Below are positions 42,457 to 51,762 of a stretch of 64,000 bases of DNA, piece by piece. Position 1 is the stretch's first letter. Each line of letters begins with the position of its first letter. The position numbers and the translations under genes are program-made. The notes beneath the pieces were generated by a model, which worked only from the letters and a program-made list of their open reading frames with translations, was not told the origin of the DNA and did not search any database. The DNA is from Parabacteroides sp. TM07-1AC (lineage in GTDB: Bacteria; Bacteroidota; Bacteroidia; Bacteroidales; Tannerellaceae): NCBI RefSeq assembly GCF_003480915.1, contig NZ_QUKD01000002.1, positions 253,629 to 317,628 of the forward strand, in the 5' to 3' direction.

Positions 42457-44487
42457 ATGAACCGTATAAATAATATATGCAAACAGACAGCAGGCATTAT
42501 CCTGGCCGGACTCTTATTCTCGTGTAACGATTATCTGGACAGAGAGCCGCTCTCACAAATCACACCCGAATATTACCTGACGGAAGAAAGCCAGTTGGCT
42601 TCCTATATAAATAATGTGTATCCGGATATCCTGCCTTCACACAACACAGACATCAATTGGTACGGCACATTCGGATGGGATGTCGGGACAGATAATATGA
42701 TCGCCAAAGGTGATTATAAAGACTATGTTCCCGGCGAGTTAAAAACGGCACAGACCGGCGGCGACTGGGAGTTCACCAAGATATACAAATGTAATTATTT
42801 CCTCGGCAGGGTTGTGGATAAATGGAAAGCCGGAGAGATCAGCGGAAACGAAGAGAATGTGAAACATTATATCGGTGAAGTCTATTTCCTCCGTGCCTAT
42901 GAATATTTCAATAAGCTACAAGCTTTCGGTGATTTCCCGATCCTTTACCGTCCGGTCATCGACGAACAGGAAGCGTTGACCGAAGCCAGTAAACGGGCAC
43001 CACGGAACGAGGTGGCACGTTTCATCTTGGCTGACCTCGATTCGGCGATCGTTATGCTGAAAGACGCTTCGCCCGACGGCAAAAAGAACCGCCTCTCCCG
43101 TAACTGCGCCTATCTGTTCAAATCGAGAGTTGCATTGTTCGAGGGTACCTGGCTGAAGTATTTCCGCAATACCCCATTCGTGCCCGACGGTAGCGGATGG
43201 CCCGGAAAAAGTAAAGATTATAATGCCAACTTCCAGTATCCTTCAGGAAGTATCGACAATGAGATCGACTATTTCCTCGGCCAGGCGATGGATGCGGCGA
43301 AAGTCGTAGCCGATGCTGTTTCATTGACAGAGAACAATGGTATTTTACAACAAAGCACGGAAGATACCCCGAACCCATATTATAATATGTATGCTGATGA
43401 AAATATGGCAAGTTATGACGAAGTTCTCATGTGGCGCCAGTATGATAAAGGATTAGGGTTGACACACGGTGTCGTCCAATTTGCACAAAAAGGGAATGCA
43501 GGCCAGGGTATCACACGCGGCATGGTCAATACCTTCCTGATGGCTAACGGATTACCGATCTATGCTGCCGGTTCGGGTTACGCCGGCGACGATTATGTCT
43601 CCGATGTACGTAAAGAACGCGACGGTCGCCTATGGCTCTTCCTCAAAGAACCGGGACAGACCAACGTGCTCTATCCTTCTTCCGACGGAACGCATGCCAC
43701 CCCGGTTGAACCGGTTCCCGACATCACTATCGGTAATGCCGACGTGTATTATTCCACAGGGTATGCCATCCGTAAAGGCGGCAACTTCGATGCCAAGCAT
43801 TGCGCCAACTTCGGTTCGTATATCGGTAGCATCACCTTCCGCGCAGCCGAGGCTTACCTGAACTATATCGAAGCCTCTTACGAAAGAACTGGTGCAATCG
43901 ACGGAACTGCCGCTTCCTACTGGCGTGCCATCCGTACTCGTGCCCATCTCGATACGGATTACAACAAAAGTATCGCAGCTACCCATATGAGTGAAGAGGG
44001 TAAATATAACTGGGGAGCCTATTCTGCCGGTCAGCTGATCAGTCCGACGCTTTACAACATCCGCCGCGAGCGCAACTGCGAACTGATGGCCGAAGGTTTC
44101 CGCCACATGGACCTGAAACGCTGGCGTGCTATGGATCAACTGATCTCCAATCCTTATCATATCGAAGGTTTCAAGCTTTGGGGACCGATGAAAGACTGGT
44201 ATAAAGACAGCGAGGGAAACAGTATCCTGATCTATGGTGCAAACGATTCCAGATCGAACGTCTCCGCACCGGAACTGAGCCAGTATCTGCGTCCGCAGGA
44301 AGTGGCAGGTAACTCACTGATCATGCAACAGGGAGGTTTCAAATGGGCAATGGCTCATTACCTTTCACCGATCGCCATACAGAATTTCCTGAATACCTCT
44401 GCAGACGGTAGTGATGTGGCTACCTCCCCGATCTATCAGAACCCGGGATGGCCAACCACACCAAACCTCGGAGCCGAAAATCTGTAA
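42457..44487 (+). CDS. SusD-family glycan-binding lipoprotein
   Basis: A 676-residue surface lipoprotein with lipobox LLFSC (Cys23) and the acidic-poor start NDYLDREPLSQITPEYYLTEE. TPR-like helices (YFLRAYEYFNKLQAFGDFPI) are typical of RagB/SusD, as is the C-terminal RRERNCELMAEGFRHMDLKRW. It binds glycan at the cell surface and closes the SusC barrel. It is larger than many SusD proteins (about 500-600). It is 12 bases after the SusC stop, same operon. Confidence 0.95.
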   Translation: MNRINNICKQTAGIILAGLLFSCNDYLDREPLSQITPEYYLTEESQLASYINNVYPDILPSHNTDINWYGTFGWDVGTDNMIAKGDYKDYVPGELKTAQTGGDWEFTKIYKCNYFLGRVVDKWKAGEISGNEENVKHYIGEVYFLRAYEYFNKLQAFGDFPILYRPVIDEQEALTEASKRAPRNEVARFILADLDSAIVMLKDASPDGKKNRLSRNCAYLFKSRVALFEGTWLKYFRNTPFVPDGSGWPGKSKDYNANFQYPSGSIDNEIDYFLGQAMDAAKVVADAVSLTENNGILQQSTEDTPNPYYNMYADENMASYDEVLMWRQYDKGLGLTHGVVQFAQKGNAGQGITRGMVNTFLMANGLPIYAAGSGYAGDDYVSDVRKERDGRLWLFLKEPGQTNVLYPSSDGTHATPVEPVPDITIGNADVYYSTGYAIRKGGNFDAKHCANFGSYIGSITFRAAEAYLNYIEASYERTGAIDGTAASYWRAIRTRAHLDTDYNKSIAATHMSEEGKYNWGAYSAGQLISPTLYNIRRERNCELMAEGFRHMDLKRWRAMDQLISNPYHIEGFKLWGPMKDWYKDSEGNSILIYGANDSRSNVSAPELSQYLRPQEVAGNSLIMQQGGFKWAMAHYLSPIAIQNFLNTSADGSDVATSPIYQNPGWPTTPNLGAENL

Positions 44488-44505
44488 TAGGGATCATTTT
44501 AAAGA

Positions 44506-44626
44506 GCAGACATCGTATTTAGGGTGATACGATGTCTGCCCCCTATCATCGACGGACATCGTCGACGACCACTGACGAGTATCGTCGATGGTAACCGATG
44601 ACCACCGTCGACGAGAGAAGACGGTC
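44506..44626. repeat. Hairpin plus 23-bp-period repeat before the GH2 gene
   Basis: A 13-bp perfect stem GCAGACATCGTAT / ATACGATGTCTGC (44506-44539) follows the SusD gene and may end that transcript, although no T-run follows. Directly after it CGTCGACGA, CGTCGATGG and CGTCGACGA occur at 44560, 44583 and 44606, exactly 23 bases apart, giving three imperfect tandem units. The remaining part up to 44747 is AT-rich and contains TTAATTTG near 44701 as a weak -7 candidate. Confidence 0.65.
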
Positions 44627-44747
44627 AGTTCTTGTCCCAATCATAACATTGTCCATCTTTTAGATGGTTTTATCTATTTAATCTTCATACAGAATCCTGT
44701 TAATTTGCAGAATATGCACATTATATCTCATTTATAATTCAATACTC

Positions 44748-47552
44748 ATGAAAAAGTACTTGTTGATCTTACTTTCCTTTTTAGCTCTGACAGCCTGCCG
44801 TCAGGCAGATAATAAACAATCACTGCAAGGTGAATGGCGCTTTGCCCTCGACCGGAACGACCGGGGACTGGCAGAACAATGGTATACCCGGTCATTAACC
44901 GACACGATCCATCTGCCCGGCTCGCTTCAGGAACAAGGATACGGCGATGAGGTCGGGATTGAAACATCTTGGACCGGACAGATCGTCGACAAGTCATGGT
45001 ACGACTCCCCTTTATATGAGAAATTCCGCCAGCCGGGAAATATCAAAGTGCCTTTTTGGCTGAATCCGGACAGACATTATGTAGGAGTTGCCTGGTACCA
45101 GAAAGAGATCGATATACCTGCTTCATGGAACGGTAGTCCGGTACAACTTGAACTGGAACGTACGCATTGGGAAACGACACTCTTCCTCGACGGTGTCGAA
45201 ATGGGAAAACACGAATCATTGTCCACTCCCTATCGTCATACGTTCAAAGAGTTGACACCTGGTAAACATACGCTCACCCTTCGCGTAGACAACCGGGTCA
45301 ATATTGAAGTCGGCGTGAATGCACACAGCGTTTCCGACCATACACAGTCGAACTGGAACGGTGTGATCGGGACGATCAGCCTGACAGCCAAACCGTCCCT
45401 TTATATAGACGACATACAGATATATCCGAACATCGCCGATAAGACGATTAAAGTTGCCGTATCGTTGGACGGCACGGCTACAACGAACGATGCCACCCTC
45501 CTTCTTCAGGTAGAGAAAAAAGACGGCGGTGTGGTTGGCAAACCTCATAAAGTCACCATCAACCCCGAAGCCGGAATGACACAGGAAATCACTCTATCTA
45601 TGGGAGAAGATGCCCTGCTCTGGTCGGAACACAGTCCGAATCTTTACACACTATGTGCTGTCGTAGAGAGTGACGGAAAGAAAGAGGAGCAATACCGTAC
45701 TTTCGGCCTCCGCGAGTTCAAGGCTAACGGTACACGTTTCGAAGTAAACGGCCACCCGGTATTCCTACGGGGAATCCTGGAATGCTGTATATTCCCACTG
45801 ACCGGATATCCTGCTACGGATCGCGCTTACTGGACAAAAATATATAACCAGTGTAAAGCATACGGTCTGAACCATGTCCGTTTCCACTCCTGGTGTCCTC
45901 CCGAAGCAGCCTTCGCCGTTGCCGACAGTATGGGATTCTATCTGCAGGTCGAATGTGCAGGTTGGGCAACCGTAGGCGACGGCGGTTACTCCGACCAGTG
46001 GTTCCGCGAGGAAAGCGACCGTATCCTGAAAGAATACGGCAACCATCCTTCTTTCTGCTTGATGGCTTATGGAAACGAACCGGGTGGAGCAAACCAGGTA
46101 AAATATCTTTCCGAACTGATCGACCACTGGAAATCGAAAGATCTGCGCCGTGCCTATACTAGTTCCGGAGGATGGCCTTACGTAGAAAATGCAGACTACT
46201 GGAATGCCCCTGATCCGCGTATACAAGGCTGGGGAGAAGGATTGCGCAGCATTATCAATGCCCAACCACCCCGTACCGATTACGACTTCGCTCATATCAT
46301 CCGGGAAAATATGCCGACAGTCAGCCATGAGATCGGACAGTGGTGTGTATATCCGAACTTAAAAGAAATAGATAAATACACCGGTGTCCTGAAAGCTAAA
46401 AACTTCGAGATATTCCGCGAAACATTGAAAGATCATCACATGGCCGACCTCGCCGACGCATTCCTGTATGCTTCCGGCCGGTTACAAACGCTCTGTTACA
46501 AAGCCGATATAGAAGCCGCGTTACGTACTCCGGGCTTTGCCGGTTTCCAGCTGCTCGACCTGCATGATTTCCCGGGGCAGGGAACAGCGCTTGTTGGCGT
46601 TCTCGATCCGTTCTGGGATGAAAAAGGATATGTAACAGGCAAGGAATACAGCACATTCTGTAATAATACAGTTCCACTTATCCGCTTTCCGAAAATGGTC
46701 TGGTTGAACAATGAGACATTGAACGTCCCGATCGAAATAGCCCATTTCGGAGAAAAGCCTTTACAGGCCGCCCATATCAACTGGCAGATCAGCGACCGTG
46801 TCGGCAATGAACTGGCACAAGGCAGTTTCACGAAAGACCTTCCGTTAACCAACTGTATCCCGGCTGGTGAAATCAAATATGCCCTCTCCGGTATCGGTGA
46901 ACCGTCACAACTGATCGTCAGCGTCGAAGTGAAAGAGACAAACAGCAAGAACCAATGGAATATCTGGGTATATCCTGCCAAACAGGAAGCCGTAGAGCAA
47001 CTGCCCTATATAACCTCTACACTCGATAACCAGACAATGGTACGCCTCGACAAAGGCGAAAATGTGCTGCTCCTGTTAACTCCTGGAAGTATCCTGCCGG
47101 AAAAAGGCGGAGATATCCGTGTCGGTTTCTCTTCCATCTTCTGGAATACCGCCTGGACAAACAAACAACCTCCCCACACATTGGGAATCCTCTGCGACCC
47201 GGCACATCCGGCACTGGCAGCCTTCCCTACCGAAGGATACAGCGATTATCAATGGTGGGACCTGGTAAGCAACTGCAATGCAATGGTACTGGATGACTTC
47301 CCGGCAGACTATCGTCCGGTAGTGCAGCTGATAGACGACTGGTTCACAAACCGGAAACTGGGAATCTTGCTGGAAGGCAAAGTAGGCAACGGCAAACTGA
47401 TGGTATGCAGTGCAGACCTTCAAAAAGACCTGGATAAACGTCCGGCAGCACGCCAGCTCCGACAGAGTATCCTGCAATATATGGCATCCAACCGTTTCAA
47501 TCCGCCTGCTTCGCTCGATCCGGCATTGGTGAAGGCTTTATATCAAAAATAA
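44748..47552 (+). CDS. Glycoside hydrolase family 2-like lipoprotein
   Basis: A 934-residue lipoprotein (lipobox LALTAC, Cys about 17). A jelly-roll sugar-binding domain (about 25-210; WYQKEIDIPASW, LELERTHWETTLFLDGVEMG) is followed by an Ig-like domain and a TIM barrel. Glu444 in YGNEPGG fits the acid/base and Glu528 in SHEIGQW the nucleophile of GH2. FRLREF-type GLREFKANGTRFEVNGHPVFLRG is the domain link. GH2 enzymes are beta-galactosidases, glucuronidases or mannosidases; this long form with an extended C-terminal part cannot be assigned to one. Lies after the SusCD pair with 260 bases between. Confidence 0.85.
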   Translation: MKKYLLILLSFLALTACRQADNKQSLQGEWRFALDRNDRGLAEQWYTRSLTDTIHLPGSLQEQGYGDEVGIETSWTGQIVDKSWYDSPLYEKFRQPGNIKVPFWLNPDRHYVGVAWYQKEIDIPASWNGSPVQLELERTHWETTLFLDGVEMGKHESLSTPYRHTFKELTPGKHTLTLRVDNRVNIEVGVNAHSVSDHTQSNWNGVIGTISLTAKPSLYIDDIQIYPNIADKTIKVAVSLDGTATTNDATLLLQVEKKDGGVVGKPHKVTINPEAGMTQEITLSMGEDALLWSEHSPNLYTLCAVVESDGKKEEQYRTFGLREFKANGTRFEVNGHPVFLRGILECCIFPLTGYPATDRAYWTKIYNQCKAYGLNHVRFHSWCPPEAAFAVADSMGFYLQVECAGWATVGDGGYSDQWFREESDRILKEYGNHPSFCLMAYGNEPGGANQVKYLSELIDHWKSKDLRRAYTSSGGWPYVENADYWNAPDPRIQGWGEGLRSIINAQPPRTDYDFAHIIRENMPTVSHEIGQWCVYPNLKEIDKYTGVLKAKNFEIFRETLKDHHMADLADAFLYASGRLQTLCYKADIEAALRTPGFAGFQLLDLHDFPGQGTALVGVLDPFWDEKGYVTGKEYSTFCNNTVPLIRFPKMVWLNNETLNVPIEIAHFGEKPLQAAHINWQISDRVGNELAQGSFTKDLPLTNCIPAGEIKYALSGIGEPSQLIVSVEVKETNSKNQWNIWVYPAKQEAVEQLPYITSTLDNQTMVRLDKGENVLLLLTPGSILPEKGGDIRVGFSSIFWNTAWTNKQPPHTLGILCDPAHPALAAFPTEGYSDYQWWDLVSNCNAMVLDDFPADYRPVVQLIDDWFTNRKLGILLEGKVGNGKLMVCSADLQKDLDKRPAARQLRQSILQYMASNRFNPPASLDPALVKALYQK

Positions 47553-47621
47553 GTCATATCTTACAAGCAATATGATTTACTTAACAAAAAAATCGATAAA
47601 AATACTTCTAGCCTAAGCATC

Positions 47622-50600
47622 ATGAATAAAAAAAGACTTTATGTTATATTGGTATCTATATTGGTATTACAGTTAACCGTATCCTCTACTTTCAGTCAAA
47701 GACTGAAAAATAAATCCGAAAGCACTCTCATACAAAAAGCTTTACCGGTATGGGTAGCGGGTCGAGAAAAAGAAATGAATCTAAACTTGGGGTTTCGTGG
47801 TTCTTTTCATGCAGAAAAAGGACAAAAAGCCACTCTCAAAATTACAGCTTCTACTCTTTATCGGCTTTTCATCAATGGAGAGTTCGTTGGTTCCGGACCA
47901 GCACGTACTGCACATGGATATTTCCGGGTAGATGAGTATGACTTAGGAGATCACATTAAAACAGGAAACAACATTGTGGCAATCGAAGTCGCAGGATATA
48001 ACATTAATACATATTATACGCTCGATCAGCCCTCATTCCTATTATCGGAAGTTAACATTGATGGCAAGGTGGTTTTGGCGACAGGAAATGCCTCCTCTTT
48101 TGAGGCTTTTCAACTTGAAGAAAGACTACAAAAAGTAGAACGTTATAGTTTCCAACGCCCTTTTACTGAATATTATCGAATGAAAGAGGGATATGATAAA
48201 TGGCGTTATTCTACATACATACCTCTCAAGAAGTTAGAACTTTCAAGTTCTTTATCAATCAATCTATTGCCTCGAAATGTATTATTACCTGATTTTCTAA
48301 AACAAAATCCCGTATCAGTTTATCTGTCCGGTACTGTTAAAAAGGTACAACCCGAAAAATATTATAAAGACAGGTCTCTTGTAAATATAGGAAAAAAGCT
48401 GAAAGGTTATAAAGAATCAGAATTAGAAACACCACCTCCTTCACAAGAAATACAAGAAATTATTACAGATGTTAGACATATAATCAACAAACCTTTCTCC
48501 TCCCAGAAAAGTTATCCATTAAAAACCGGAGAGTTTTACATATTTGATTTTGGGATAAATCGTTCTGGTTTTTTGGGTGCTAAGCTGGTTTGTCCGACGA
48601 AAGCCAAGGTATATTTTTATTTCGACGAATTATTGACAGAGGGAGATGTTAACACTAAACAAAGGATGGCTGATATCAATAATCAAATCGTATTTGAGTT
48701 GGAACCTGGAACATATAATTTGGAGTCATTCGAATCGTATACTTGCAGATATTTGAAGATAATCGCAGTGGAGGGTGATTGCCGTATAGATAACGTTTAT
48801 TTGAGAGAGTTTGCCTATCCAGAAAATAAACAGGCCACTTTTACCTGTAACAATTATAAACTGAATGCCATTTATAACGCAGCAAAAGAAACATTCAGAC
48901 AGAATGCAGTCGATGTGTTTACGGATTGTCCTTCACGGGAACGTGCCGGTTGGTTATGTGACAGCTATTTTGCAGGAATTATGGAAAGGGAGTTTACCGG
49001 ACATGCGGATGTTGCCCATAATTTTTATGAGAATTATGCATTACCGGAGCACTTTGAATTTCTTCCGGAAGGCATGGTTCCTATGTGTTATCCGGCTGAT
49101 CATAATGATGGAATTTTCATTCCCAACTGGTCCTTGTGGTTTATTTTACAGGTGGATGATTATGCACAGAATGGCGGTGATCCGAGATTAATCGCCCAGC
49201 TAAAACCTCGAATAGAAAAGTTATTGCAATACTTTGCCCGATTTGAAAACAGTGACGGATTATTGGAAAATCTGGAAAGTTGGGTATTTATTGAATGGTC
49301 GAAATCAAGCGAATTTGTTCAGGATGTCAATTATCCATCCAATATGTTATATGTCGCAGCCTTGAAAAGTGCCGCCCGGTTATACAACAACGGGAAATGG
49401 AAGCAGAAAGCAGAAAAGATACGTCAGACTATCCTACGACAATCCTTCAATGGGGAGTTTTTTGTAGATAATGCAGTGAGAGAAAATGAGCAATTGAAAG
49501 TCACAGAAAATACGACGGAAGTCTGTCAGTATTATGCATTCTTTTTTGATATTGCAACACCCGAATCACATCCGGAGCTTTGGAAAAAACTGACAACTCA
49601 GTTCGGTCCAAACAGGAACGATTCAGTAACTTATCCAAAGGTGTTTCGGGCAAATGCTTTTATGGGAAATTATATGCGGATGGATTTACTTTCCCGTTAT
49701 GGGCTACAGAGTCAGATATTATTTGAAATTCAAGATTATTTCTTTACAATGGCTGATCTTACCGGAACCTTATGGGAACACATGGGGAGTTATGCTAGTT
49801 GTAATCACGGTTTTGCTTCTTATATCGGCCATGTACTTTATAGAGATATTTTGGGGATCAGTAAAATTGATTATCGAAAAAAGGTGGTTAACATTCGTTT
49901 TTCAGATATTGTTTTAAATCATTGTTCCGGTACGATTCCAGTAGGAGGTGAGAAGATCGGATTGAAATGGACACGTTCGGGAAATAATATAGAGTATTCT
50001 TTACAGCTACCGGAAGGCTACAAAGTAAAGATAGAAAACGAGAGTTCAGCTCAACTTTGTGAACGAAATTTCCAGTCCTTGTCATCCCCGATTGCACAAA
50101 GACAGGAGAATAAGATTCCTTTGCCGACGGAAGCACAGCTGCGTTGGCATAATTACGAACGTGTAATGTTCGTCCATTACGGTCCGGCAGCCTGGCAAGG
50201 ACGGGAATATGATAATTTCACGACTCCACTCGATCGTCTGAAAATACCCGACTTGAATACCGACCAGTGGTGTGAAGTGGCCCGGTCGTGGGGAGCCGGA
50301 ATGGTTCTTTTCGTAGCCAAACATTGCGGCGGCTTTTGCTGGTGGCAAACAGAGACGTCCGATTACGGAGTCAAGGAAATACCCTGGCGGAACGGTAAAG
50401 GCGATGTGCTGAAAAACCTCTCCGAATCCTGTAAAAAGTATGGTCTCGACCTGGGTATCTACATCTATCCGGGCGACGACCGCTGGGGAGCCGGTATCGG
50501 TAGCGGAGGAATCACGCAAGACCCGTCCAAACAGGAAGCCTACAACAAAGTCTTCCGTACCCAGCTGATCGAAGTCCTCACCCAATACGGTCCGATCAGC

Positions 50601-51752
50601 GAGGTCTGGTTCGACGGCAACTGCTGCATCCCTGTGAAAGATATCCTCGATAAATATGCCTCCAACTCCGTCATCTTCCAGGGTGAACAGGCAAATCTCC
50701 GATGGGTGGGGAATGAGGATGGTTATGCCCCTTATCCCAACTGGTATACTATAAAGAAAGAGGACCTCACTTCCGGCGTTTCCACCGCCCTCCATTCAGA
50801 TGTGGACGGTGATTGTTATGCACCTGTGGAAGTCGATGTTCCGTTACTCAAGAACAAAGGACACAAATGGTTCTGGGCACCCGGATGCGATACGCTATTG
50901 ATGACACAGGAGCAACTGATGAACCTGTATTATAAATCTGTCGGACGGGGTTCCGTCCTTCTCCTTAATTCCACACCCGATACGACCGGAGTCATCCCCC
51001 ATACACATGCCGCCGTCTATCAGGCTTTCGGCAAAGAAATAGAGAACCGGTTCGCCCACCCGCTGAAACAAACGGCAGGCAACGGCGACATGCTTGAACT
51101 TGAATTTTCCGGACCGACAACCGTCAACCATTGTATTCTACAGGAAGATCTGAGCGGAGGACAGCGCGTCCTCGCCTATCAGCTGGAAGGATATACGGAG
51201 GACAATCAATGGATACCTGTTTACAAAGGTAGTTCCATCGGAAATAAAAAGATAGATCATTTCCCTTCACTCCGCCTGAAAAAGCTACGCGTTCATTTCA
51301 CGCAATCGAAAGCAACACCGCGCATAAAGAATTTCTCCGCATTCCATGTGGTCAGCGAACTCAATGATCTGCAAGACGATCGTCTACAGGATAAACCCCA
51401 GGTCATAGAAACCTGGTCTGCCAAGACATTCAACCCTGACCGATGGACAGAGATCAGTCTCGACCTCACTCCTTACGTCAATCAGATCGGCGAATATGAG
51501 ATTGTTTTCTCCCGGCTGGCGACCGATTATCTGAGTAACAAATCCTCTGATCTGGAATTTAAAGACCCCGTACTTTTCATGTATGGAGAAAAACAATTAT
51601 CTTCGCTCGCCCTTTTACCAAAGAAACATACTTTCAGGATTACCCGTTCACAACAAACACTGGATGAATTTCCTACTACCCTGAATGTAAAAGTAAAAAA
51701 TAAAGGGGCATCATCAATCGGCGAGATAACGATCAAAAGGTTAACATATTAA
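47622..51752 (+). CDS. GH78-like / GH29-like fusion glycosidase
   Basis: The 1376-residue protein joins two enzymes. A signal peptide (about 1-25) is followed by an alpha-L-rhamnosidase-like half (to about 820): a jelly-roll (LYRLFINGEFVGSGPART) and an alpha/alpha barrel with FTDCPSRERAGWLCD (Glu440) and GTLWEHMGSYASCNHG (Glu719), the likely acid and base of GH78. From about 835 an alpha-L-fucosidase-like domain starts (AQLRWHNYERVMFVHYGPAAW, AKHCGGFCWWQTETSDY, with WFDG and nucleophile Asp998). A discoidin/F5-8 type region (about 1160-1250) and a beta-rich tail end it. The first half is AT-rich and the second GC-richer. No stop or start separates the halves. I infer that a GH78 gene was joined to a resident GH29 gene. 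Confidence 0.85.
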   Translation: MNKKRLYVILVSILVLQLTVSSTFSQRLKNKSESTLIQKALPVWVAGREKEMNLNLGFRGSFHAEKGQKATLKITASTLYRLFINGEFVGSGPARTAHGYFRVDEYDLGDHIKTGNNIVAIEVAGYNINTYYTLDQPSFLLSEVNIDGKVVLATGNASSFEAFQLEERLQKVERYSFQRPFTEYYRMKEGYDKWRYSTYIPLKKLELSSSLSINLLPRNVLLPDFLKQNPVSVYLSGTVKKVQPEKYYKDRSLVNIGKKLKGYKESELETPPPSQEIQEIITDVRHIINKPFSSQKSYPLKTGEFYIFDFGINRSGFLGAKLVCPTKAKVYFYFDELLTEGDVNTKQRMADINNQIVFELEPGTYNLESFESYTCRYLKIIAVEGDCRIDNVYLREFAYPENKQATFTCNNYKLNAIYNAAKETFRQNAVDVFTDCPSRERAGWLCDSYFAGIMEREFTGHADVAHNFYENYALPEHFEFLPEGMVPMCYPADHNDGIFIPNWSLWFILQVDDYAQNGGDPRLIAQLKPRIEKLLQYFARFENSDGLLENLESWVFIEWSKSSEFVQDVNYPSNMLYVAALKSAARLYNNGKWKQKAEKIRQTILRQSFNGEFFVDNAVRENEQLKVTENTTEVCQYYAFFFDIATPESHPELWKKLTTQFGPNRNDSVTYPKVFRANAFMGNYMRMDLLSRYGLQSQILFEIQDYFFTMADLTGTLWEHMGSYASCNHGFASYIGHVLYRDILGISKIDYRKKVVNIRFSDIVLNHCSGTIPVGGEKIGLKWTRSGNNIEYSLQLPEGYKVKIENESSAQLCERNFQSLSSPIAQRQENKIPLPTEAQLRWHNYERVMFVHYGPAAWQGREYDNFTTPLDRLKIPDLNTDQWCEVARSWGAGMVLFVAKHCGGFCWWQTETSDYGVKEIPWRNGKGDVLKNLSESCKKYGLDLGIYIYPGDDRWGAGIGSGGITQDPSKQEAYNKVFRTQLIEVLTQYGPISEVWFDGNCCIPVKDILDKYASNSVIFQGEQANLRWVGNEDGYAPYPNWYTIKKEDLTSGVSTALHSDVDGDCYAPVEVDVPLLKNKGHKWFWAPGCDTLLMTQEQLMNLYYKSVGRGSVLLLNSTPDTTGVIPHTHAAVYQAFGKEIENRFAHPLKQTAGNGDMLELEFSGPTTVNHCILQEDLSGGQRVLAYQLEGYTEDNQWIPVYKGSSIGNKKIDHFPSLRLKKLRVHFTQSKATPRIKNFSAFHVVSELNDLQDDRLQDKPQVIETWSAKTFNPDRWTEISLDLTPYVNQIGEYEIVFSRLATDYLSNKSSDLEFKDPVLFMYGEKQLSSLALLPKKHTFRITRSQQTLDEFPTTLNVKVKNKGASSIGEITIKRLTY

Positions 51753-51762
51753 ACAAACAAAC

